The translations under genes and the position numbers were made by a program. The notes beneath the pieces were generated by a model. The model was not told where the DNA came from. It worked only from the letters and a program-made list of their open reading frames with translations, and did not search any database. Below, piece by piece: positions 56,301 to 64,000 of a DNA stretch of 64,000 nt. Source of the stretch: Gluconacetobacter johannae (GTDB taxonomy: Bacteria > Pseudomonadota > Alphaproteobacteria > Acetobacterales > Acetobacteraceae); the NCBI RefSeq assembly GCF_014174305.1, contig NZ_JABEQH010000001.1:1-64000 (forward strand), read 5' to 3'. Position 1 is the stretch's first letter; each line of letters starts with the position of its first letter.

Positions 56301-57749
56301 ATGCCCCTGCCGACCGTTCTCGTCGCCGATGACGACCGTTCCATCCGCACCGTCCTGAGCCAGGCGCTGGGACGCGCGGGGTATCAGGTGCGTACCACCG
56401 CCAATGCGGCGACCCTGTGGCAGTGGGTGGAGGAAGGCGAGGGCGACCTGGTCATCACCGACGTCGTCATGCCCGACGAGAACGGGCTGGACCTGATCCC
56501 GCGGATCAAGCGGGCGCGGCCGGACCTGCGCGTCGTGGTCATGAGCGCGCAATCCACGCTGATGACCGCGGTCAAGGCGACGCAGCGGGGGGCGTTCGAG
56601 TACCTGCCCAAGCCCTTCGACCTGAAGGAACTGCTGTCGGTGGTCGAGCGCGCCCTGGCGTCGCCGGCCAGCGCGCTGCCCGAGGCCGCGCAGCCGGACG
56701 GGGACGAGCGGATGCCGCTGATCGGGCGGTCCATGGCGATGCAGGATATCTACCGGATCATCGCCCGGCTGACGACGTCCGACCTGACGGTCATGATTAA
56801 TGGCGAAAGCGGCACCGGCAAGGAACTGGTGGCCCGTGCGCTGCACGATTACGGGCGGCGGCGCGGCGGCCCGTTCGTGGCCGTCAACATGGCCGCGATC
56901 CCGCGCGAACTGATCGAGAGCGAACTGTTCGGCCACGAACGCGGGGCCTTCACCGGCGCCACCAGCCGCACCCCCGGCCGGTTCGAGCAGGCGGCCGGCG
57001 GCAGCCTGTTCCTGGACGAGATCGGGGACATGCCGCCCGAGGCCCAGACGCGCCTGCTGCGTGTCTTGCAGGAAGGCGAATTCACGACCGTCGGCGGCCG
57101 CCAGCCGATCCGCGCGAATGTCCGCATCATCGCCGCCACGCATCGCGACCTGCGCCAGGCGATCCGCGCCGGCACGTTCCGCGAGGATCTGTTCTATCGC
57201 CTGAACGTGGTGCCGATCCGCCTGCCGCCCCTGCGCGAACGCACCGAGGACATTCCCCTGCTGGCGCGGCATTTCCTCGACCGCTGCCGCGAGGACGGGC
57301 TGCCGGCCAAGCTGCTGTCGGATGGCGCGGCGGAACGCCTGCAGGCCAGCCGCTGGCCGGGCAACGTGCGCGAGCTGGAAAATCTGATGCGCCGGCTGGC
57401 GGCGCTGTATCCGCAGGAAACGATCACGGCGGAACTGGTCGATACCGAACTGGCCGAGACCCTGCACGAATCGCCCGGCGAACAGCCCGAATCGCTGGCG
57501 CAGGAACCGCTGGCCGACGCGGTGGCCCGCCATATCCGGCATTTCCTGGCCTCGGGCCAGGATGGCATGCCCCTGCACGACATCTATGACCGCGTGATCG
57601 CCGAGGTCGAGCGGCCGCTGATCCAGATGACGCTGGCGGCGACCAGGGGCAACCAGATCAAGGCCGCGGCGATGCTGGGCCTGAATCGCAACACGCTACG
57701 CAAGAAGATCCGGGATCTGGACATTCCGGTGGTGCGTGGGGTCAGCTAG
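56301..57749 (+). CDS. ntrC: Nitrogen regulation response regulator NtrC (GlnG)
   Basis: Sigma-54 activator of 482 residues. Receiver domain with phospho-acceptor D54; AAA+ domain with GESGTGKE and an intact GAFTGA loop ([13 protein letters not shown]) for sigma-54 contact; C-terminal Fis helix-turn-helix [20 protein letters not shown]. It lies 100 bases after ntrB and 5 bases before ntrY. Confidence 0.97.
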   Translation: MPLPTVLVADDDRSIRTVLSQALGRAGYQVRTTANAATLWQWVEEGEGDLVITDVVMPDENGLDLIPRIKRARPDLRVVVMSAQSTLMTAVKATQRGAFEYLPKPFDLKELLSVVERALASPASALPEAAQPDGDERMPLIGRSMAMQDIYRIIARLTTSDLTVMINGESGTGKELVARALHDYGRRRGGPFVAVNMAAIPRELIESELFGHERGAFTGATSRTPGRFEQAAGGSLFLDEIGDMPPEAQTRLLRVLQEGEFTTVGGRQPIRANVRIIAATHRDLRQAIRAGTFREDLFYRLNVVPIRLPPLRERTEDIPLLARHFLDRCREDGLPAKLLSDGAAERLQASRWPGNVRELENLMRRLAALYPQETITAELVDTELAETLHESPGEQPESLAQEPLADAVARHIRHFLASGQDGMPLHDIYDRVIAEVERPLIQMTLAATRGNQIKAAAMLGLNRNTLRKKIRDLDIPVVRGVS

Positions 57750-57754
57750 CGTCC

Positions 57755-60028
57755 ATGAGGGCGAGGAAACTTCTGCCGCGCTGGCGCACCCCTGGCCGGC
57801 CGGCCGGGCCGATGCAGAGGCTGGTGGACATGCTGGCGCGCCGCGACGTGGCGATCATGCTGGTGGCGCTGGCGCTGTGCCTGGGGGTCGCGACCTTCGT
57901 CGTCCTGTCCGGCGGCATGTCGCTGACGCATTACCCGCGCGTGCAGGCGCTGATTTTCCTGCTGAATTTCCTGGTCCTGCTGCTGCTGGCGCTGGCGCTG
58001 GCCGAACGTGTCGGCCGGGTGCTGGCCGAACGGCGCAGGGGCCTGGCCGGGGCACGGCTGCATGTCCGCCTGGTGACGCTGTTCGGCATCGTGGCGGTTG
58101 CGCCGACCATCGTGGTGGGCACGTTCGCCGCCGTCTTCTTCCATTACGGCATCCAGATCTGGTTCAGCGACCGGGTGAACACCGCGCTGAACGAGGCGTT
58201 GCAGGCCTCGCACGGCTATCTGCAGGAGCATAACGCCAATATCCGGACCGAGGCATTCTCGCTCGCCAACTATCTGGCCGGGGCGCAGAACAGCCTGTCG
58301 GCCTCCGGGTCCGACCTGATGCATGACCCCGAGGCGCTGGACCAGATCCTCGATTCCCAGGCGACCCTGCGCGGCCTGGACGAGGCGGTGATCTACGATC
58401 CGCTGACGCATACCGTCGTGGCGTCGGGCGGGTTGATGAGCCGCACGGGCAACATGCAGGCGCTGCCGCCGCCGTCGGCGACGATGATGGCGCGCACCAA
58501 CGAGATCGCGATTCTCGATTCGCCGGACGAAAAGACGGTGCGCGCGGTGATCTCGCTGGGCGACACGCCGGCGCTGATGCTGGTGATTACCCGGCCCGTC
58601 GATCCGGTCATCCTGGACCATATGCACAAGACGGACCTGGTGGTGGCCGATTACCAGCGGCTGAACCGCAACCGGTCGAAGATCCAGTTCACCTTCGTGC
58701 TGATCTTCGCCCTGGTCGCCGTGCTGGTGCTGTCGGCGGCGGTGCTGGTGGGGCTGGTGCTGGCCAACCAGATCGCCCGGCCGCTGGGCCTGCTGATCCT
58801 GGCGTCGGAACGCATCAGCGACGGCGACCTGAAGGTGCGCGTGCCCGAGGGCGAGCGCGATGACGAGGTGTCGAGCCTGTCACGGGCCTTCAACCGCATG
58901 ACCGACCAGCTTGCCAGCCAGCGGTCCGAACTGATGGTGGCCTACAGCCAGATCAACGAGCGCCGCCGCTTCACCGAGGCCGTGCTGTCGGGGGTTTCGG
59001 CCGGCGTCATCGGCCTGGACGCCCAGCAGGTGATCGAACTGCCGAATCGCGCGGCGGGCGTCCTGCTGCAGCAGGACCTGGCGGCGGCCGTCGGGCGGCA
59101 TCTGGTCGATGTCGTGCCGGAATTCGGCCCGATGCTGGACGAGACCGCCCGCGCCCCCGACCGCGTCTGGACCGGCGAGGTCCAGGTGGGCACGGGCGCG
59201 CGGACCTGCACCCTGCTGGTCCGGATCGGGGCCGAGGCGCGGGGCGCCTCGCCCGACGGCTATGTCGTGACGTTCGACGACATCACTGCCTTGCAGGCGG
59301 CGCAGCGCAAGGCGGCCTGGGCCGATGTCGCCCGTCGCATCGCGCACGAGATCAAGAACCCCCTGACCCCTATCCAGCTTGCCGCCGAGCGCCTGAAGCG
59401 GCGCTTCCTGCGCGAAATCACGTCCGACCCGGAAACCTTCGCCCAGTGCGCGGACACCATCGTGCGCCATGTCGGCGATATCGGGCGGATGGTGGACGAA
59501 TTTTCCGCCTTCGCGCGGATGCCGCAGCCGATCATCCGCCCCGAGGATCTGTCGCGAATCGTGCGCGAGGCCCTGATCCTGCAACGCGCCGCCCACCCCG
59601 AGATCCGCTACGAGACCGAACTGCCGAATCACGGGCCGGTGGTTTCGTGCGACCGGCGCCTGGTCGGCCAGGCCCTGACCAATTTGTTGCAGAATGCGGC
59701 CGATGCCATTGCAATGGTTCCAAAAGACAGGGATGCTGCGAACGTTCCCGTCGGCCCGACGGGAACTGTCCGGATTGTCTTGCACGTCGATGGAACGGCT
59801 GCCCGCCTCGCGATATCCGACGACGGCGTCGGGTTGCCCGAGGAAGATCGGCAGCGACTGACCGAGCCGTATGTGACCCATAAACCGAAAGGAACCGGCC
59901 TGGGTCTCGCGATCGTCAAGAAAATTCTGGAAGATCATGGGGGTAGCATCCGTCTGGACGACCGGCCGGACGGTAGGGGAGCGGTTTCGATCTTGATACT
60001 GCCTATAAAGGACGACCATGGGGCATGA
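57755..60028 (+). CDS. ntrY: Membrane sensor kinase NtrY
   Basis: Inner-membrane histidine kinase of 757 residues paired with NtrX. There are three N-terminal spans (about 30-50, 65-88, 105-128), a periplasmic sensor region and a fourth span (about 308-335). HAMP, PAS and HisKA follow, with H531 in RIAHEIKNPLTPIQ, then HATPase (GTGLGLAIVKKI). NtrYX links nitrogen and redox state to gene expression in alphaproteobacteria. It overlaps ntrX by 11 bases. Confidence 0.95.
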   Translation: MRARKLLPRWRTPGRPAGPMQRLVDMLARRDVAIMLVALALCLGVATFVVLSGGMSLTHYPRVQALIFLLNFLVLLLLALALAERVGRVLAERRRGLAGARLHVRLVTLFGIVAVAPTIVVGTFAAVFFHYGIQIWFSDRVNTALNEALQASHGYLQEHNANIRTEAFSLANYLAGAQNSLSASGSDLMHDPEALDQILDSQATLRGLDEAVIYDPLTHTVVASGGLMSRTGNMQALPPPSATMMARTNEIAILDSPDEKTVRAVISLGDTPALMLVITRPVDPVILDHMHKTDLVVADYQRLNRNRSKIQFTFVLIFALVAVLVLSAAVLVGLVLANQIARPLGLLILASERISDGDLKVRVPEGERDDEVSSLSRAFNRMTDQLASQRSELMVAYSQINERRRFTEAVLSGVSAGVIGLDAQQVIELPNRAAGVLLQQDLAAAVGRHLVDVVPEFGPMLDETARAPDRVWTGEVQVGTGARTCTLLVRIGAEARGASPDGYVVTFDDITALQAAQRKAAWADVARRIAHEIKNPLTPIQLAAERLKRRFLREITSDPETFAQCADTIVRHVGDIGRMVDEFSAFARMPQPIIRPEDLSRIVREALILQRAAHPEIRYETELPNHGPVVSCDRRLVGQALTNLLQNAADAIAMVPKDRDAANVPVGPTGTVRIVLHVDGTAARLAISDDGVGLPEEDRQRLTEPYVTHKPKGTGLGLAIVKKILEDHGGSIRLDDRPDGRGAVSILILPIKDDHGA

Positions 60029-61409
60029 AATCCTGATCGTCGATGATGAGCCGGATATCCGGCTGCTTATCGAAGGTATTCTTCGGGACGAAGGCTACGA
60101 GACCCGTCTGGCGGGGGATTCGGATGCGGCGATCAGCGCGTTCCGGGCCCGCAGGCCCTCCCTGGTCATACTTGATGTCTGGCTGCAGGGGTCGCGGCTG
60201 GACGGGCTGGGCATTCTCCAGGCCATCCAGGGGGAAGAGCCGGCGGTCCCCACGATCATGATTTCGGGCCACGGCACGATCGAGACCGCGGTCGCGGCGT
60301 TGCAGCACGGCGCCTATGATTTCATCGAAAAGCCGTTCCAGTCCGACCGGCTGCTGCTGGTGGTGCGGCGCGCGCTGGAGGCGTCGCGCCTGGCGCGGGA
60401 AAACGCCGAGCTGCGCCTGCGCGCCGGGCCCGAGGCAATGCTGTTCGGCGACAGTTCGGTGATCGCGGGGGTACGCAGCCAGATCGAGCGTGTGGCGCCC
60501 AGCGGGTCGCGCGTGCTGATCTCGGGCGCGGCCGGGGCGGGCAAGGAGGTCGCGAGCCGCATGATCCATGCCCGCTCGCGCCGGGCCGAAGGGCCGTTCA
60601 TCGCGCTGAACTGCGCCACCCTGGCCCCGGGCCGGTTCGAGGAGGAATTGTTCGGGATCGAGGGCGCGGCCGACGGCGCGGGCCGGCGGACCGGCGTGCT
60701 GGAGCGCGCGCACGGCGGCACCCTGCTGCTGGACGAGGTCTCGGACATGCCGATCGAGACCCAGGGCAAGATCGTGCGCGCATTGCAGGACCAGAGCTTC
60801 GAGCGGGTGGGCGGGTCGTCGCGGGTGAAGGTCGATGTCCGCGTGCTGGCCGCGACGAATCGGGATTTGCAGGAGGCCATCGCCGCCGGCCGCTTCCGCG
60901 AGGATCTGTATTATCGCCTGGCGGTGGTGCCGCTGCGCGTTCCCAGCCTGCGGGAACGGCGCGAGGACATCCCGGGCCTGGCGCGCCTGTTCCTGCATCG
61001 CGCGGCGGAAAACGCCGGCCTGCCGTTGCGCGAACTGTCGGGCGACGCCATCGCTGCGTTGCAGAGCTACGACTGGCCGGGCAACGCGCGTGAACTGCGT
61101 AACCTGATGGAACGGCTGCTGATTATGATGCCGGGCAACGGGTCCGATCCGATCCGGGCCGAGATGCTGCCGCCGTCGGTCGGCCAGGGTGCGCCGGCCT
61201 TGCTGAAATTTGATCCGGCCGCCGACGTCATGGGCCTGCCGCTGCGCGAGGCGCGGGATCTGTTCGAAACCCAGTACCTTCAGGCCCAATTGCTGCGTTT
61301 CGGGGGAAATATCAGCCGGACGGCGGGGTTTGTCGGGATGGAGCGCAGCGCCCTGCACCGCAAGCTCAAACAGCTTGGCGTGACGTCCGAGGAGCGGGGC
61401 GGTGGATGA
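60018..61409 (+). CDS. ntrX: Response regulator NtrX
   Basis: Partner of NtrY, 463 residues. The receiver phospho-acceptor is D53. The AAA+ domain has a P-loop GAAGAGKE, but the GAFTGA loop is missing: ELFGIEGAADGAGRR stands in its place. It is therefore unlikely to activate sigma-54 in the NtrC way, as reported for other alphaproteobacterial NtrX. C-terminal helix-turn-helix NISRTAGFVGMERSALHRKL. Confidence 0.95.
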   Translation: MGHEILIVDDEPDIRLLIEGILRDEGYETRLAGDSDAAISAFRARRPSLVILDVWLQGSRLDGLGILQAIQGEEPAVPTIMISGHGTIETAVAALQHGAYDFIEKPFQSDRLLLVVRRALEASRLARENAELRLRAGPEAMLFGDSSVIAGVRSQIERVAPSGSRVLISGAAGAGKEVASRMIHARSRRAEGPFIALNCATLAPGRFEEELFGIEGAADGAGRRTGVLERAHGGTLLLDEVSDMPIETQGKIVRALQDQSFERVGGSSRVKVDVRVLAATNRDLQEAIAAGRFREDLYYRLAVVPLRVPSLRERREDIPGLARLFLHRAAENAGLPLRELSGDAIAALQSYDWPGNARELRNLMERLLIMMPGNGSDPIRAEMLPPSVGQGAPALLKFDPAADVMGLPLREARDLFETQYLQAQLLRFGGNISRTAGFVGMERSALHRKLKQLGVTSEERGGG

Positions 61410-61525
61410 GGTTTTGCCCCGGGCCTAAGGGCCTGCTAGATAGTGCCCATCAAATACGCACGGCCTGGAACGGGGTGAGCCTTGCGGCGCCCGAACCCGC
61501 CCACAGAAAAAAGTAAGGCCCCACC

Positions 61526-61822
61526 GTGGCAAAAGAACCAACGCAGAATGTTCAGGACGTCTTCCTCAACCACGTCCGACGGTCGAAGACCCCGGTCACC
61601 GTGTTTCTGGTGAACGGTGTGAAGCTTCAGGGTATCATCACCTGGTTCGATAATTTCTCGGTGCTGCTGCGCCGCGACGGCCATACGCAGCTTGTCTACA
61701 AGCACGCGATCAGCACCGTGATGCCCGCGACCCCGGTGGTCCTGTTCGAACCGTCGCGCGGCGAGGAAGCGGCGGTGGATGCGGCGGAAAAAGACATGGC
61801 GGGTGACACCGATATCCTCTGA
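61526..61822 (+). CDS. hfq: RNA chaperone Hfq
   Basis: Ring-forming Sm-like RNA chaperone that pairs small RNAs with mRNAs, 98 residues. Sm1 [20 protein letters not shown] and Sm2 YKHAISTV are canonical; the C-terminal tail is short and acidic. GTG start at 61526 after AAGTAAGG. The 116-base gap after ntrX may hold its own promoter. hflX follows 7 bases later. Confidence 0.97.
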   Translation: MAKEPTQNVQDVFLNHVRRSKTPVTVFLVNGVKLQGIITWFDNFSVLLRRDGHTQLVYKHAISTVMPATPVVLFEPSRGEEAAVDAAEKDMAGDTDIL

Positions 61823-61829
61823 GACGCGC

Positions 61830-63116
61830 ATGGAGCAGTCCGCGACGCGGGCGGCGGTCATCCTGCCGTGGGAGCGGCCTGACCGCCAGGACGAAGTCCG
61901 TGCCGCCGAAGCCCGGCTGGAAGAGGCGGTGGGCCTTGCCGCGTCGATCGGCCTGGTCATCGTCCGCAAGGCGATCCTGCTGTTGCGCGCACGTCGCCCG
62001 GCCACGCTGCTGGGCAGCGGCCAGGTCGACTCGCTGCGTGCGGCGGTCCAGGAGGACCGTGTCGCCGTCGTCATCATCGATTCGCGCCTGACGCCGGTGC
62101 AGCAGCGCAACCTGGAACGGGCGCTGGGCTGCAAGGTCATCGACCGGACGGCCCTGATCCTGGATATTTTCGGCGAGCGCGCGGCGACGAAGGAAGGCAC
62201 GCTTCAGGTCGAACTGGCGCATCTGGAATATCAGCGCAGCCGCCTGGTCCGGACCTGGACGCATCTGGAACGCCAGCGCGGCGGATTCGGCTTCCTCGGC
62301 GGCCCCGGCGAAACGCAGATCGAGGCCGATCGCCGCATGATCGGCGACCGCATCGTGCGCCTGAAGCGCGAACTGGAGCAGGTGCGGCGCACCCGGGGGC
62401 TGCATCGCGCGGCCCGGCGGCGGGTGCCGTTTCCGGTGGTGGCCCTGGTGGGCTATACCAATGCCGGAAAATCCACCCTGTTCAACGCCCTGACCGGGGC
62501 CGCCGTCTTTGCCCAGGACCAGTTGTTCGCCACGCTCGACCCGACGATGCGCGGCATCCGCCTGCCGTCGGGGCGGCGGATCATCCTGTCCGACACCGTG
62601 GGATTCATCAGCGACCTGCCGACCGAGCTGGTCGCCGCCTTCCGCGCGACGCTCGAGGAAGTGGCCGAGGCCGACATCATCCTGCATGTCCGCGACATCT
62701 CGCATCCCGACAGCACGGCGCAGCGCACCGATGTCGAGGACGTCCTGGAAGGCATGGCCCGCAGCGGCACGCTGGAGGAGGACTGGCGGTCGCGGGTGAT
62801 CGAGGTCCAGAACAAGGCCGACCTGATCGGCGGTCGCGAGGCCGTGCATGCGCGCAAGGGCAGCGTGGTCATTTCCGCCATCACCGGCGAGGGCCTGCCC
62901 GAGCTGCTGTCGGCGATCGACGCCCGCCTCACCGAAGCCATGGAAACGGTGCATTATACGCTGCCGGTGGGCGAGGGGGCGTTGCTGGCGTGGCTCTATG
63001 CCCATGGCGAGATCACCGAGCGCCGGGACGGCGAGACCGAGATCGAGGTGACCGCCCGGCTGCTGCCGGCCGACCGGGCGCGCTTCGATCTTCAGACTGC
63101 GGAGCGCGGCAGGTAG
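61830..63116 (+). CDS. hflX: Ribosome-associated GTPase HflX
   Basis: GTPase that splits stalled ribosomes under stress, 428 residues. N-terminal HflX domain with ATLLGSGQVDSL, a coiled coil, then the G domain with G1 GYTNAGKST (about 208-216), DTVGFI and NKAD. ATG 61830 follows directly on hfq, the usual order. Confidence 0.95.
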   Translation: MEQSATRAAVILPWERPDRQDEVRAAEARLEEAVGLAASIGLVIVRKAILLLRARRPATLLGSGQVDSLRAAVQEDRVAVVIIDSRLTPVQQRNLERALGCKVIDRTALILDIFGERAATKEGTLQVELAHLEYQRSRLVRTWTHLERQRGGFGFLGGPGETQIEADRRMIGDRIVRLKRELEQVRRTRGLHRAARRRVPFPVVALVGYTNAGKSTLFNALTGAAVFAQDQLFATLDPTMRGIRLPSGRRIILSDTVGFISDLPTELVAAFRATLEEVAEADIILHVRDISHPDSTAQRTDVEDVLEGMARSGTLEEDWRSRVIEVQNKADLIGGREAVHARKGSVVISAITGEGLPELLSAIDARLTEAMETVHYTLPVGEGALLAWLYAHGEITERRDGETEIEVTARLLPADRARFDLQTAERGR

Positions 63117-63151
63117 GGCAGCCCGCGCGTGACAGCCGGCGGAGAATGACG

Positions 63152-63997
63152 ATGACGGTCCCTGTTTCGGTCAATGGCATGCGCGCCGTGCTGGAGGTCA
63201 TGCGTGGCGCGGCGTCCCGGCAGATCATGCCGCGCTTCCGGCGGCTCGATTCGACAAGCATCCGCTGCAAGAGCAGCCCGCTGGACGTCGTGACCGAGGC
63301 CGACGAGGCTGCCGAGCGCGAGATCGCCGCTGCCCTGCGTCACCTGTCGCCCGGCGCCGTGGTGATCGGCGAGGAGGCCGCATGCGCCCGGCCCGACCTG
63401 CTGGATGCGCTGGGCGACGCCGAACTGGCCTATGTGATCGATCCGATCGACGGCACTGCCAATTATGCCGCCGGCGTGCCCCTGTTCGGGGTGATGGTGT
63501 CGGCGGTGATCCGGGGCGAGGTCGCGGGCGCCGCGATCCTCGATCCGGTCTGCGATGTGGCGGCCCTGGCCGTGCGGGGCGAGGGGGCCTGGATGGTGGG
63601 CCCCGACGGGAGCGAACGCGCCCTGTCCGTGGCGTCCCCCGTGGCGGCCGAGGCGATGTGCGGCAATGCGTCGTGGCGGTATCTGAACCCCGCGATTCGC
63701 GACACCGTGGCGCACAATCTGCCCCGGGTGATGGGGTCGTGGGATTTTCGCTGCGCCGCGCATGAATATCTGATGGTCGCGGACGCCAAGTGCCATTTCC
63801 TGCTGTTCAACCGAACCCTGCCCTGGGACCATCTGGCCGGGTGGCTGATCCATCGCGAGGCCGGGGGCTATTGCGCGCATTTCGACGGCTCGCCCTATCG
63901 TGTGACCGACCGGGAAGGCGGGCTGCTCTATGCCCCGGATCGCGCCAGTTGGCAGGATCTGTACGACCTGCTGATGGAGCGGCCCTCCGGCCGATGA
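63152..63997 (+). CDS. Inositol monophosphatase-family phosphatase
   Basis: Li-sensitive Mg-dependent phosphatase fold, 281 residues. Motif DPIDGTANYAAG and the C-terminal WDHLAGWLIHREAGG supply metal ligands. In alphaproteobacteria this family includes inositol-1-monophosphatase, histidinol-phosphatase HisN-like and 3'-phosphoadenosine-phosphatase-like members; I cannot separate them. ATG 63152 has GGAG at a good 7-base spacing; the ATG at 63146 is too close to it. Confidence 0.88.
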   Translation: MTVPVSVNGMRAVLEVMRGAASRQIMPRFRRLDSTSIRCKSSPLDVVTEADEAAEREIAAALRHLSPGAVVIGEEAACARPDLLDALGDAELAYVIDPIDGTANYAAGVPLFGVMVSAVIRGEVAGAAILDPVCDVAALAVRGEGAWMVGPDGSERALSVASPVAAEAMCGNASWRYLNPAIRDTVAHNLPRVMGSWDFRCAAHEYLMVADAKCHFLLFNRTLPWDHLAGWLIHREAGGYCAHFDGSPYRVTDREGGLLYAPDRASWQDLYDLLMERPSGR

Positions 63998-64000
63998 TTT

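Noticed and set aside
56097-57578. 493-residue minus-strand frame
   Set aside because: Antisense to ntrC.
61410-61525. Possible third copy of the GGGCCTGAGGCCC repeat between ntrX and hfq
   Set aside because: Only GGGCCTAAGGGCC and a CCCGAACCCGCC fragment resemble it; order and spacing do not match.
1-64000. CRISPR arrays, tRNA/rRNA genes, prophage or toxin-antitoxin modules
   Set aside because: No regularly spaced repeats, no cloverleaf-like intergenic sequence and no phage or toxin-like proteins were seen.

Overview
This is a GC-rich stretch of chromosome from an alphaproteobacterium, most likely an acetic acid bacterium (Acetobacteraceae, Gluconacetobacter-like). The grounds are the C4-type 5-aminolevulinate synthase, the gene order dusB-ntrB-ntrC-ntrY-ntrX-hfq-hflX, an ATP12-type F1-ATPase assembly chaperone, a fused IspDF, and overall protein character. 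The genus is an inference. I see no rRNA, tRNA, CRISPR array, prophage or intact insertion sequence. Coding density is high, and most real genes are housekeeping.

Layout. 1-3.7 kb: end of the glycine cleavage operon (gcvT'-gcvH-gcvP). 3.8-7.6 kb: a type II NADH dehydrogenase convergent with a P450/acyltransferase pair. 7.9-11.0 kb: a small membrane protein and a FecBCD-type ABC importer preceded by a palindromic operator candidate. 11.0-13.3 kb: a DcaP-like porin and a small exported protein. 13.5-17.8 kb: methyltransferase, gloA, dapF-mtaB-ftsY. 17.9-22.3 kb: an operon of a transketolase-like protein, gap and pgk, in which the transketolase has lost its catalytic and cofactor residues. 22.4-26.8 kb: a lipoprotein, hemA, a DsbA-like protein and a degenerate gamma-glutamyltranspeptidase-like lipoprotein. 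26.9-30.8 kb: recA, a lipoprotein, coaA and an exported beta-propeller. 31.0-40.5 kb: a large repeat-bearing glycosyltransferase, anmK, an MFS exporter, a GT4 glycosyltransferase and an MsbA-like ABC exporter. 40.6-46.4 kb: a GntR regulator, minCDE, GST, a YhiN-type flavoprotein, an SDR and a Cys-rich small lipoprotein. 46.5-52.4 kb: rarA-rluC-like-asmA-like-ATP12 and a small membrane protein. 52.6-64 kb: ispDF, then dusB-ntrBC-ntrYX-hfq-hflX and an inositol-monophosphatase-family gene.

Convergent gene junctions are marked by structured DNA: a repeat family at about 5.1 and 17.8 kb, a MITE-like element at 52.4-52.6 kb, and strong palindromes at 17.84 and 24.27 kb. The most unusual items are the predicted transketolase pseudoenzyme sitting first in the gap-pgk operon, the degenerate GGT lipoprotein beside recA, the overlapping P450/LpxL-like acyltransferase pair, the glycosyltransferase with an N-terminal array of FD-x-x-WY repeats, and the two intergenic repeat families. 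Nothing seen amounts to a clearly new defence or mobile system.
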